Shown here one piece after another: positions 44,730 to 52,866 of a DNA stretch of 64,000 nt. The stretch comes from Parahaliea mediterranea (GTDB taxonomy: Bacteria > Pseudomonadota > Gammaproteobacteria > Pseudomonadales > Halieaceae), in the NCBI RefSeq assembly GCF_003402235.1, contig NZ_QEWO01000005.1, positions 496,001-560,000 on the forward strand, given 5' to 3'. The stretch's first letter is position 1, and every line of letters starts with the position of its first letter. The translations under genes were made by a program, and so were the position numbers. Under the pieces are notes generated by a model that ran no database searches, was not told where the DNA came from, and saw nothing but the letters and a program-made list of their open reading frames with translations.

Positions 44730-44743
44730 TGAACAATTGTTCA
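44730..44743. promoter_or_regulatory. 14-bp palindrome between the RpiR and phytase genes
   Basis: TGAACAATTGTTCA is a perfect palindrome overlapping the RpiR stop codon and 75 bases upstream of the phytase start. It may be an operator for a separate phytase promoter. Confidence 0.45.
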
Positions 44744-45640
44744 TTTTCTTCTGCGCCTGGCTTTTGTCTTGTCGCCGTTTTGCTTGTTGCGGCCATTGCC
44801 GCGGTTGCTGCTGCGAGCACTGCGTTCGGATGCCAGAGCGGTGGTGAGCGCCTGCGCCAGGCACATAGACGCCGCCAGCGAGCGAAAGCTGAATACCTCG
44901 GCATCGTGAATATCAAAAAATACGGTGGCATCGCGGGCGATGGCGTTGAGCGAGCTGTCGGTCAGTACAATGACCGGAACGTTCTTCTCCCGTGCGGCGG
45001 CAACCACTTTTGCGGTTTCCTCTGAGTAGGGGCTGTAACTGATGGCTACCAGCACATCGCCGGGCGCCATACTGGCGGCGTGCTCCAGCAGCATGCCGCC
45101 CATGCCGGTCAGTAACTGGGCGCGACAATCCAGGTGGTTGAGGTTGTAGTAGATGTAGCTGGCTACCGGGAACGAGCGGCGCTGGCCCATCACGTAGATG
45201 AACTCGGCGTCGCGCAGCAGCGCCACGGCCTGTTCCAGCGCCGCCGGGTCGGTTTCGTCTTGCAGGTGCGTCAGCGCATCGCGATTGGCCTCGCAATATT
45301 CCTGCAACATGCCTGCCGGAGAGCCGCCTGCCGCGGACTCGCGTTCCGCCACCTCGCGGAAGCGCTCCTTGTAGCTGGCGGAACGGGCGGTGACATGGGC
45401 CTGGAAGGTACGTTGCATTTCGCTGAAGCCGGAGTAGCCAAAAGCCTTGGCAAAGCGAATGAGGGCGGAGGGCTGAACGCCGGCCCGTTCGGCGATTACA
45501 GCGGTGGTTTCCATGGCCATAATGGTGGGGTTATCCCAGGCAAACTTGGCGATCTGTCGCAGGCGCTTGCTCAGGGACTCGTAGCGCTCGGACATCAAAG
45601 TGCGCAGCGAGTCATAGTCCTGGGGAGGGTTGGCTGTCAT
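44741..45640 (-). CDS. RpiR/MurR-family transcriptional regulator (IolR-type)
   Basis: The 299-residue protein has an N-terminal helix-turn-helix (ETTAVIAERAGVQPSALIRF, then AKAFGYSGFSEMQ) and a C-terminal SIS sugar-phosphate domain (VMGQRRSFPVASYIYYNLNH, VAISYSPYSEETAKVV). In many proteobacteria the iol genes are controlled by an RpiR-type IolR that responds to a phosphorylated intermediate. It diverges from the Gfo/Idh-iolCDEG operon across a 216-base AT-rich region with repeated GAATAAA motifs. The basic tail (about 30 residues rich in Arg, Asn and Lys) is unusual. Confidence 0.92.
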   Translation of the reverse strand: MTANPPQDYDSLRTLMSERYESLSKRLRQIAKFAWDNPTIMAMETTAVIAERAGVQPSALIRFAKAFGYSGFSEMQRTFQAHVTARSASYKERFREVAERESAAGGSPAGMLQEYCEANRDALTHLQDETDPAALEQAVALLRDAEFIYVMGQRRSFPVASYIYYNLNHLDCRAQLLTGMGGMLLEHAASMAPGDVLVAISYSPYSEETAKVVAAAREKNVPVIVLTDSSLNAIARDATVFFDIHDAEVFSFRSLAASMCLAQALTTALASERSARSSNRGNGRNKQNGDKTKARRRRK

Positions 45641-45699
45641 GTTGGTGTCGTCCTGGCGCCGCCGGCGGGGCGCGTGTCAAAAGGGTGGCCGGCCACTGT

Positions 45700-45788
45700 C
45701 ATTCTGAAATAAATACTCCAAAATTAGAATGAAGGCTTGCGCTTGCGCCACGCTATGGAATAAATTTATCACAATGAATAAAAAATAG
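45700..45788. promoter_or_regulatory. AT-rich repeats in the divergent RpiR/iol promoter
   Basis: This region has an inverted repeat CATTCT (45700) / AGAATG (45726), a perfect palindrome ATAAATTTAT (45760-45769) inside TGGAATAAATTTATC, and TGAATAAAAAATAG (45775-45788). Similar GGAATTTATATAATT and AGAATAAATATTT motifs occur before the TonB receptor at 52741-52784. They are candidate RpiR operators. Confidence 0.5.
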
Positions 45789-45792
45789 AACA

Positions 45793-45798
45793 TATAAT
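45793..45798 (+). promoter_or_regulatory. -10 box of the iol operon
   Basis: A perfect TATAAT lies 59 bases before the GTG of the first gene, directly downstream of the AT-rich repeats. No clear -35 is seen at 17 bases, so activation or an atypical promoter is possible. Confidence 0.5.
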
Positions 45799-45856
45799 AT
45801 TTTTAGGGTGGCGAGGAGAACAGGTCGTCACCCACTGCGCAGGAGGCATCGCAGCG

Positions 45857-46993
45857 GTGCAGACACTCAGACTGGGTTTGATTGGCAGCGGTTTCATGGG
45901 GCGCAGCCATGCGCTTGCCGCGCATGCCGTGGGCCTGGTCTTTCCGCAGCCTGTGGCCCTGGTCTGCGAGCTGCTGGCAGATTGTGAGCCAGGGCAGGCA
46001 GCGCTACAGGCGCAGAATCTGGGATTTCGCCGCAGTACCGGCGACTGGCGTGCGCTGGTGGCTGACCCGCAGGTCGACATTGTGGATATCTGCACGCCGA
46101 ACCATCTGCACTACCCGATGGCCAGGGCGGCGCTGGAGGCAGGCAAACACGTCTATTGTGAGAAGCCGCTGGCGCTGGCTGTCGGACAGTCACGGGAACT
46201 GGCGTCGCTGGCCGGGGCGCGTGATTGCGTGACTCTGGTGGGTTTTAACTATGCCAGGAATCCGGTAATCACTCTCGCTGCCGAGTTAATTCAGTGCGGA
46301 GAACTGGGCCGTATTCATCATGTGCGCGGCACGCATGTCGAAGATTACCTCGCCGATGCCTTTAAGCCCGGTGGCTGGCGCACCCGGCGCGCGCAGGCCG
46401 GGCTCGGGGCGCTGGGAGACCTGTGTCATGTGCTATCCCTGACCCAGCGCCTGGTTGGCGAGCCAACCGAGGTGTGCGCCGATTTCCAGACGGTAGTGAG
46501 CGAACGGCCAGATGGGCCGGTGGAAAACGAAGACCAGGTGCACGCTCTGCTGCGCTTCACCGGCGGTGCCACTGGCACCATCGAGTGCAGCCGCATGGCC
46601 TGGGGGCGCAAAAACGGTTTGACCCTGGAGGTGTCTGGCAGCGCCGGTACCCTGTATTTCGACCAGGAACGGCAAAACGAACTGTGGCTGTACCGCAGTG
46701 ACGAGCGCGGTCCGGAGGGTTTTCGTCGCATTCTGCTTGGGCCGGACCAGCCAGACTACGCGGCTTTTTGCCCGGCGCCTGGCCACGGTCTGGGTTTTAA
46801 TGACCTGAAAGTGATTGAACTGCGCGACCTGCTCGCGGCGGTGGCCGGGACGGCGCCAGCGTGGCCCGATTTCGCAGCGGCGGCGCGCATCGATGCGGTC
46901 ACCGACGCCATGGCGCGTTCCCACCGCCGGGGTGGTTGGGTGGGGGTGAGTGATCCAGCGGCCGGTGGAGCCGGCGGCAACAGTCAGGAGTGA
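45857..46993 (+). CDS. Gfo/Idh/MocA-family oxidoreductase, probable inositol dehydrogenase
   Basis: The 378-residue protein has a GLIGSGFMGRSHALAAH cofactor motif and CEKPLALAVGQS with the catalytic Lys, plus the second conserved cluster GDLCHVLSLTQRLVG. Its position as first gene of the iol operon suggests oxidation of an inositol isomer (for example scyllo-inositol) or a methylated or phosphorylated inositol, in addition to IolG. GTG start with AGGAGG ten bases upstream. It ends just before iolC, whose ribosome site overlaps its stop. Confidence 0.88.
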   Translation: MQTLRLGLIGSGFMGRSHALAAHAVGLVFPQPVALVCELLADCEPGQAALQAQNLGFRRSTGDWRALVADPQVDIVDICTPNHLHYPMARAALEAGKHVYCEKPLALAVGQSRELASLAGARDCVTLVGFNYARNPVITLAAELIQCGELGRIHHVRGTHVEDYLADAFKPGGWRTRRAQAGLGALGDLCHVLSLTQRLVGEPTEVCADFQTVVSERPDGPVENEDQVHALLRFTGGATGTIECSRMAWGRKNGLTLEVSGSAGTLYFDQERQNELWLYRSDERGPEGFRRILLGPDQPDYAAFCPAPGHGLGFNDLKVIELRDLLAAVAGTAPAWPDFAAAARIDAVTDAMARSHRRGGWVGVSDPAAGGAGGNSQE

Positions 46994-46995
46994 GG

Positions 46996-48930
46996 ATGGA
47001 AGAGCGTCGCTTCGATGTGATCTGTATGGGCCGGGCCGCCGTGGACTTTTACGGCCAGCAGTTTGGCGCCCGGCTCGAGGACATGCGCAGCATGGCCAAA
47101 TACCTGGGTGGATCGTCCGCCAACATGGCCGCTGGCATGTCGCGCCAGGGATTGCGGGTAGCCATGCTGACCCGGGTGGGCGACGAGCACATGGGGCGCT
47201 TTGTGCGTGAGGAACTGGCGCGCAATGGGGTGGATGTCAGCCAGGTGCATACCGACCCGGAGCGCCTCACCAGCATCGTGGTGCTGGGCATCAAGGACCG
47301 GGACACCTTTCCCCTGATCTTTTATCGGGAGAACTGCGCCGATGCTGCCCTTGATACAAGTGATGTCGATGAAGACTTTATCGCCTCGGCCCGCGCCCTG
47401 GTGATCACCGGGACGCACTTCTCCCTGCCCGGCCCTGCTGCGGCCTGCCGCCGGGCCATTGATTTCGCACGCGCCAGTGATACCCGCACCGTGCTGGATA
47501 TCGATTACCGTCCGGTGTTGTGGGGCGTTGCCGGCCATGGCCAGGGAGAGAGTCGCTTTGTCGGCAGCGCGGAAGTTACCGGGCACCTGCAATCCATCCT
47601 GCCCCTGTTCGACCTGATAGTTGGCACCGAGGAGGAGTTTCACATCGCCGGGGGCAGCACCGACACCCGCACAGCCCTGTGCGTGGTGCGTGGGCATACC
47701 GATGCCGTACTGGTGCTCAAGCGCGGCGCCCTGGGCAGCGTGGTCTACGAGGGCGCCATTCCGCAGGACCTGGACCGCGGTGTGAGTGGCCCGCCGGTAT
47801 CAGTGGAAGTCCTCAACGTACTGGGGGCCGGCGATGCCTTTATGAGCGGATTCATGCGCGGCTGGATGGGCGGCGAAGCGCTGGCGCGCTGCTGTTTGTA
47901 CGGCAACGCCTGCGGCGCGCTGGTGGTGTCGCGTCACGGCTGCACACCGGCGATTCCCTCGCGGGTGGAACTGGACGACTACCTGGCGCGCTTTGCCGAG
48001 GTGCCGCGGCCGGATCTTGATGCACGCCTCAATCAGCTGCACCGCTCCACCGTGCCGCGCCGGGCTTGGCCGGCAATTTACGCGCTGGCCTTTGACCACC
48101 GCAGTCAGTTTGTTGAGCTGGCTGCCGCCTGTGGCGCCTCCGAGAGCCGGGTGCCGCGCCTGAAGCGCCTGATCGCCGATGCCTTTCTGGCGGTGGTGGA
48201 GCGGGACGGCCTGCAAGGTCGCGCCGGTGTACTGGTGGACGAGCGCTTCGGCGAAGACGTGCTGGAGTCGCTGACAGGTCGGGATCTGTGGATTGCGCGC
48301 CCGGTGGAGTCGCCGCAGTCACGACCGCTGGCTTTTGAGTATGGCGACAACCTCTCCGCGACCCTGCAACGCTGGCCCAGTGAGCAGGTGGTGAAGTGCC
48401 TGGTGTTCTATCATCCCGATGATGAGCCGGGTCTCAAGCAGGCCCAGCAGCAGCGCCTGTGCAGCTTGTTTGAAGCCTGCTGCCAGAGCGGCCATGAGTT
48501 GCTGCTGGAGCTGATTCTGCCAGGGGGCGGTGAGGACCGGGGCGACGATACCGCCCGGGCCATGCGCGAATGCTATCAGCTCGGTATCTATCCGGACTGG
48601 TGGAAGCTGCCGCCGCCCCCTGATCGGGCCTGGCCGGCGATCGAGGCGGTGATCGATGAGTGCGACCCCTGGTGTCGCGGTATTGTCCTGTTGGGTTTGA
48701 ACCGCCCGGTAGAGGAGCTGGTTGCCGGCTTTGCCCGCGCCGTCGGCCGGCGCCACTGTCGCGGTTTTGCAATCGGCCGCAGTCTGTTTGTGGACGCCGC
48801 CAGCGCCTGGCTTGCCGGCCAACTGGACGACAGTGGCCTGAGGCAGGCAGTGGCAGAGAACTTCAGCGCTATTGTCAGCGCATGGCGCGCCCTGCACGAG
48901 GCCGCAATGCCGGAGGAGGAACAACCGTGA
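46996..48930 (+). CDS. iolC: 5-dehydro-2-deoxygluconokinase fused to DUF2090 aldolase-like domain
   Basis: The 644-residue protein combines a PfkB-family kinase (residues 1-about 330; CMGRAAVDFYG, KYLGGSSANMA, VLGAGDAFMSGFMRG with the catalytic Asp) and a C-terminal DUF2090 domain (from about 345; YALAFDHRSQF). IolC phosphorylates 2-deoxy-5-keto-gluconate. The DUF2090 part resembles tagatose/fructose bisphosphate aldolases and probably performs the IolJ step, since no iolJ is seen. The start is ATG 46996 with AGGAG five bases upstream; GTG 46990 would overlap the previous stop. It overlaps iolD by GTGA. Confidence 0.95.
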   Translation: MEERRFDVICMGRAAVDFYGQQFGARLEDMRSMAKYLGGSSANMAAGMSRQGLRVAMLTRVGDEHMGRFVREELARNGVDVSQVHTDPERLTSIVVLGIKDRDTFPLIFYRENCADAALDTSDVDEDFIASARALVITGTHFSLPGPAAACRRAIDFARASDTRTVLDIDYRPVLWGVAGHGQGESRFVGSAEVTGHLQSILPLFDLIVGTEEEFHIAGGSTDTRTALCVVRGHTDAVLVLKRGALGSVVYEGAIPQDLDRGVSGPPVSVEVLNVLGAGDAFMSGFMRGWMGGEALARCCLYGNACGALVVSRHGCTPAIPSRVELDDYLARFAEVPRPDLDARLNQLHRSTVPRRAWPAIYALAFDHRSQFVELAAACGASESRVPRLKRLIADAFLAVVERDGLQGRAGVLVDERFGEDVLESLTGRDLWIARPVESPQSRPLAFEYGDNLSATLQRWPSEQVVKCLVFYHPDDEPGLKQAQQQRLCSLFEACCQSGHELLLELILPGGGEDRGDDTARAMRECYQLGIYPDWWKLPPPPDRAWPAIEAVIDECDPWCRGIVLLGLNRPVEELVAGFARAVGRRHCRGFAIGRSLFVDAASAWLAGQLDDSGLRQAVAENFSAIVSAWRALHEAAMPEEEQP

Positions 48931-50786
48931 AAACAGTCAGGCTGACCAGCAGCCAGGCGCTGGTGCGCTATCTGGCGGCCCAGCAGGTGGATGTCGATGG
49001 CCAGCGCCTGCCGCTGATTGCGGGGGTATGGGCCATATTCGGCCACGGTAATGTCGCCGGCCTCGGCGAAGCGCTGGAGGCGGAACGCGAACGCCTGCCC
49101 ACCTGGCGGGCACACAACGAACAGGCGATGGCCCATGCGGCCATCGCCTATGCCAAGGCCAGCAACCGGCGCCGGCTGATGGCCTGCACCACATCCATTG
49201 GGCCCGGCGCCACCAATCTGGTGACCGGCGCGGCCCTTGCGCATGTCAACCGCCTGCCGGTACTGCTGCTGCCAGGCGACACCTTTGCCTCGCGCGCGCC
49301 GGACCCGGTGCTGCAGCAGCTGGAGGTTCCCGGTGACCCTTCGCTCAGTGTGAATGATTGCCTGCGGCCCGTATCCCGCTACTGGGATCGCATCCAACGC
49401 CCTGAGCAATTGCTGGACAGCCTGCCCCGGGCGCTGCAGGTGCTCACCGACAGTATCGAGTGCGGCCCTGTCACCTTGGCCCTGCCCCAGGATGTGCAGA
49501 CAGAGGCGTGGGATTTTCCCGCCCGTTTTTTTGACCCCTGCCTGCACTATCACCGGCAGCCTCCGCCGGATAGCGGTGAGTTGGCGCGCGCCGTGGCGTG
49601 CCTGCGCAACGCCCGGCGTCCGCTGTTGATTGCCGGCGGCGGTGTTCACTACGCCGGCGCCTGTGATGCGCTGGCAGCTTTTGCCCGGCGCACCGGAATA
49701 CCCGTGGCGGAAACCCAGGCCGGCAAGGGCGCGCTGCCCTGGGATCACCCGGCACAGCTTGGCGCCATTGGTGTAACGGGCAGCAGCGCCGCCAATGCAC
49801 TGGCCGCCGAGGCGGATCTGGTGATCTGTGTTGGCACCCGGCTGCAGGATTTCACCACCGCTTCGCGCACACTGTTTGCCCACCCGGCTTGCCGTCTATT
49901 GGGAATTAATGTGTCTGCCTTCGACGCTGGCAAGCACGGTGCCCTGTCCATGGTTTGCGACGCCGCCCAGGGACTGGCGGCCATCGAAGCGGCACTGCCG
50001 GACTGGCAGGCGGATGCCGACTGGGTTGCAAGCGGTCGGCAGGCGGTGGCTGGCTGGCAGGCGGTGGTGGAGCGGGTTACCGCCGCCACCGGGGCCGAGC
50101 GCCCATCGGATGCCCAGGTGCTCGGCGCGGTCAACCGCCAGGCGCCGGAAGATGCGGTGGTGGTGTGCGCTGCGGGAGGCCTGCCGGGTGAACTGCACAA
50201 GCTGTGGCGCTGTGCCCGGCCCAACGGCTACCACGTCGAGTACGGCTACAGCTGCATGGGTTATGAAATTGCCGGTGGGCTGGGGGTGGCGATGGCCCTG
50301 CCGCAGCGTGAGGTGTTTGTACTGGTGGGGGATGGCAGCTACTTGATGATGAATTCAGAGCTGGCTACTGCCGTGATGATGGGGCTCAAACTGGTGGTGG
50401 TGGTGCTGGACAACCGTGGTTTCGGTTGCATCAACCGCCTGCAGAAAAACTGTGGTGCTGGGCCCTTCAATAACCTGCTGGCTGACTGTGGACAGGGCGA
50501 GTCGGGCGTCCCGGTGATTGATTTTGCAGGCCATGCCAGGGCCCTGGGCGCCCAGGCCGAATCGGTAACCGGTATTGCCGAACTGGAGCAGGCTCTGGTG
50601 CGTGCCCGCGAGGCGGCGGGCTGCTATGTCATCGCCCTGGCCACTGACCCGGGGCCGGCCACCGAAGAGGGCGGCGCCTGGTGGGAGGTGGCCGTGGCGG
50701 AAGTATCGACCCGCGAAGGCGTTCGGCAGGCGCGCAGGGACTACCTGGAGCACAAGCGTGCCCAGCGCCGGGATGTCGGGCGATGA
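48927..50786 (+). CDS. iolD: 3D-(3,5/4)-trihydroxycyclohexane-1,2-dione hydrolase
   Basis: IolD is a thiamine-diphosphate enzyme that opens the inositol ring by hydrolysing trihydroxycyclohexanedione to 5-deoxy-glucuronate. The 619-residue protein has the TPP-activating Glu (WRAHNEQAMAHAA) and the TPP-binding motif GDGSYLMMNSELATAVMMG. The start GTG overlaps the iolC stop and has GGAGGAGG upstream, so translation is coupled; longer frames upstream are not used. It overlaps iolE by ATGA. Confidence 0.96.
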   Translation: MKTVRLTSSQALVRYLAAQQVDVDGQRLPLIAGVWAIFGHGNVAGLGEALEAERERLPTWRAHNEQAMAHAAIAYAKASNRRRLMACTTSIGPGATNLVTGAALAHVNRLPVLLLPGDTFASRAPDPVLQQLEVPGDPSLSVNDCLRPVSRYWDRIQRPEQLLDSLPRALQVLTDSIECGPVTLALPQDVQTEAWDFPARFFDPCLHYHRQPPPDSGELARAVACLRNARRPLLIAGGGVHYAGACDALAAFARRTGIPVAETQAGKGALPWDHPAQLGAIGVTGSSAANALAAEADLVICVGTRLQDFTTASRTLFAHPACRLLGINVSAFDAGKHGALSMVCDAAQGLAAIEAALPDWQADADWVASGRQAVAGWQAVVERVTAATGAERPSDAQVLGAVNRQAPEDAVVVCAAGGLPGELHKLWRCARPNGYHVEYGYSCMGYEIAGGLGVAMALPQREVFVLVGDGSYLMMNSELATAVMMGLKLVVVVLDNRGFGCINRLQKNCGAGPFNNLLADCGQGESGVPVIDFAGHARALGAQAESVTGIAELEQALVRAREAAGCYVIALATDPGPATEEGGAWWEVAVAEVSTREGVRQARRDYLEHKRAQRRDVGR

Positions 50787-51685
50787 GTTTGCGCGTGGGT
50801 ATTAACCCCCTGACCTGGAGCAATGACGACATGCCTGCATTGGGGGCCGATATCCCGCTGGAGCAGTGCCTGCGGGAAGGGCGCAATGCGGGCTACGCCG
50901 GCTTTGAGCTGGGGCATAAATTTCCCCGCGACAGTGCGGTGCTGGCGCCGCTGCTGGCGCGGCACAACCTGGCGCTGGTGTCTGGCTGGTACAGCCTGCG
51001 GTTACTGCAGCGCAGCGTTGCCCGGGAAATTGCCGCGGTGCAGCCTCACCTCAGGCTACTGCGGGAGATGGGCTGCGCGGTGATGGTATGCGCCGAGGTC
51101 AGCCACTGCATTCATGGTGAGCGCCATCGGCCGCTGTCAGAGCGCCCGGTACTGGATGAGCGGCAGTGGTCCGCTTTTGCCGAGCGCCTGTCCGCTTTTG
51201 CCAGCTACCTCACCGACGAGGGACTGACCCTGGCCTATCACCACCACATGGGTACGGTTATCGAAACCGACGATGAGGTACGCCGCCTGATGGCGATGAC
51301 CGGCCCGGAGGTTGGCCTGCTGCTGGATACCGGGCACCTGACTTACGCCGGCGGTGATCCGGCGCGGCTGGCGGATGACTTCCGTCAGCGTGTGGTGCAC
51401 CTGCACTGCAAGGATGTGCGCCAGCCAGTGCTGATGCGTGCGCTGGATGGGGACTGGAGTTTTCTCGAGGCGGTGCTGGCTGGCGTGTTTACCGTACCGG
51501 GTGACGGATGCGTGGATTTCGGTGCGGTGCTCGACGCCCTGCCCACCAGCTACAACGGCTGGGTGGTGGTGGAGGCGGAGCAGGACCCGGCCATTGCCGA
51601 TCCGCCGCTTTATGCGCAGATGGGCTATCGCCATCTGGCCCAGCTTTTGAAACAGCGCCCGCTGGCCTTTGAGGAAAGAACATGA
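50783..51685 (+). CDS. iolE: myo-inosose-2 dehydratase
   Basis: IolE removes water from 2-keto-myo-inositol (scyllo-inosose). The 300-residue TIM-barrel protein has the family features VGINPLTWSNDDMPALG, the metal-ligand region AYHHHMGTVIE, LLLDTGHLTYAGGDP and HLHCKDVR. It starts within the iolD stop (ATGA) and ends within the iolG start (ATGA). The start MSLRVGIN is standard for the family. Confidence 0.96.
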   Translation: MSLRVGINPLTWSNDDMPALGADIPLEQCLREGRNAGYAGFELGHKFPRDSAVLAPLLARHNLALVSGWYSLRLLQRSVAREIAAVQPHLRLLREMGCAVMVCAEVSHCIHGERHRPLSERPVLDERQWSAFAERLSAFASYLTDEGLTLAYHHHMGTVIETDDEVRRLMAMTGPEVGLLLDTGHLTYAGGDPARLADDFRQRVVHLHCKDVRQPVLMRALDGDWSFLEAVLAGVFTVPGDGCVDFGAVLDALPTSYNGWVVVEAEQDPAIADPPLYAQMGYRHLAQLLKQRPLAFEERT

Positions 51686-52695
51686 CAGTTGGAATCTGCC
51701 TGGTTGGCGCCGGTCGTATTGGCGCTATTCATGCCGACAATATCGCTGCGGCAGCCAATGCGCGCCTTGTTCACGTGGTTGATGCAGATGCCGCGGCGGC
51801 TGAACAACTGGCGCAGCGCCATGGTGCCAGCGCCACCGAATTGCGATTGGCGCTGGACGACTCATCGGTAGCAGCGGTACTGATTGCCAGTTCCACCGAC
51901 ACCCATGTTGAACTGATGGATGCGGCCAGCGCCGCTGGCAAAGCCATTTTCTGTGAAAAGCCGCTGGACCTGGATCTGGCGCGTGCCCGCCAGTGCCTGC
52001 AGACACTGGAAGCCCGGGGAACTCTGTTGGCGCTTGGGTTCAATCGGCGTTTCGACCCGGACTTTGCCTGCCTGTGGCAGCGGGTACAGGATGGTGAAAT
52101 CGGCGACGTTGAGATGGTATCCATCACCAGCCGCGACCCCGGTCCGCCGCCACTGGACTACCTGCGCCGGTCTGGCGGGCTGTTCATGGACATGATGATC
52201 CACGACTTCGATATGGCCCGCTGGCTGCTGGGTGAAGACCCGAAGACCCTGTTCGCCAGCGCCAGCTGCTTGGTAGACCCGGCGATTGCCAGCGTCGGCG
52301 ACATCGACAGTGCGCTGGTCACACTGCAAACCGCCAGCGGCAAGTTGTGCCAGATCAGCAACAGCCGCCGGGCGGTGTACGGTTACGATCAACGTATCGA
52401 AGTGCATGGCAGCCACGGCATGCTGCGCGCCGAGAACCGAGGTGCCAGCCAGGTGCAGTGCTTTCGCGCCGGCTCGGTTGCAAGCGACCCGCCACTGGAT
52501 TTTTTCCTGGAGCGCTACGCTGCCGCTTACCGGCTGGAGTTGCAGGCCTTTGTCGCCGCCCTGACGGGCGAGCCGGCGCGGCTGGTGAGTGGAAGCGATG
52601 CGCTCAAGGCCCAGGTACTGGCCGATGCAGCTACCCGGTCCCATCGAAAAAACGCCGTAATTTCACTGGATTACCAGGGCCCAGCGGCGCCCTGA
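51682..52695 (+). CDS. iolG: inositol 2-dehydrogenase
   Basis: IolG oxidises myo-inositol to 2-keto-myo-inositol with NAD, the first committed step. The 337-residue protein shows the Rossmann motif VGAGRIGAIHADNIA and CEKPLDLDLARAR with the catalytic Lys, plus SGGLFMDMMIHDFDMARWL with the conserved Asp-x-x-x-His region. It is the last enzyme of the coupled iol chain; a TonB receptor with its own promoter follows after 171 bases. Confidence 0.95.
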   Translation: MTVGICLVGAGRIGAIHADNIAAAANARLVHVVDADAAAAEQLAQRHGASATELRLALDDSSVAAVLIASSTDTHVELMDAASAAGKAIFCEKPLDLDLARARQCLQTLEARGTLLALGFNRRFDPDFACLWQRVQDGEIGDVEMVSITSRDPGPPPLDYLRRSGGLFMDMMIHDFDMARWLLGEDPKTLFASASCLVDPAIASVGDIDSALVTLQTASGKLCQISNSRRAVYGYDQRIEVHGSHGMLRAENRGASQVQCFRAGSVASDPPLDFFLERYAAAYRLELQAFVAALTGEPARLVSGSDALKAQVLADAATRSHRKNAVISLDYQGPAAP

Positions 52696-52740
52696 GGGCT
52701 GTTTGCCGGCAGTCGGGCCGGTATGCGCTCGTCTATAAAA

Positions 52741-52784
52741 TGGAATTTATATAATTTATTGTAAATTTGTAGAATAAATATTTT
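52741..52784 (+). promoter_or_regulatory. AT-rich repeats before the inositol-phosphate TonB receptor
   Basis: TGGAATTTATATAATTTATT (52741-52760) and AGAATAAATATTTT (52771-52784) resemble the GGAATAAATTTAT-like repeats in the RpiR divergent region at 45.7 kb. The second overlaps the -35 box. They are candidate RpiR operators. Confidence 0.5.
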
Positions 52785-52810
52785 ACCAGAAGGCCGGTTC
52801 TCTCTATACT
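52782..52810 (+). promoter_or_regulatory. sigma-70-type promoter of the TonB receptor
   Basis: TTTACC (52782-52787) and TATACT (52805-52810) are spaced by 17 bases, 56 bases before the GTG start. Confidence 0.6.
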
Positions 52811-52866
52811 CAAACCGAGCTTCGGAACACCTCTCATTACTAGATAAATCAACCGGAGGTTCTACC

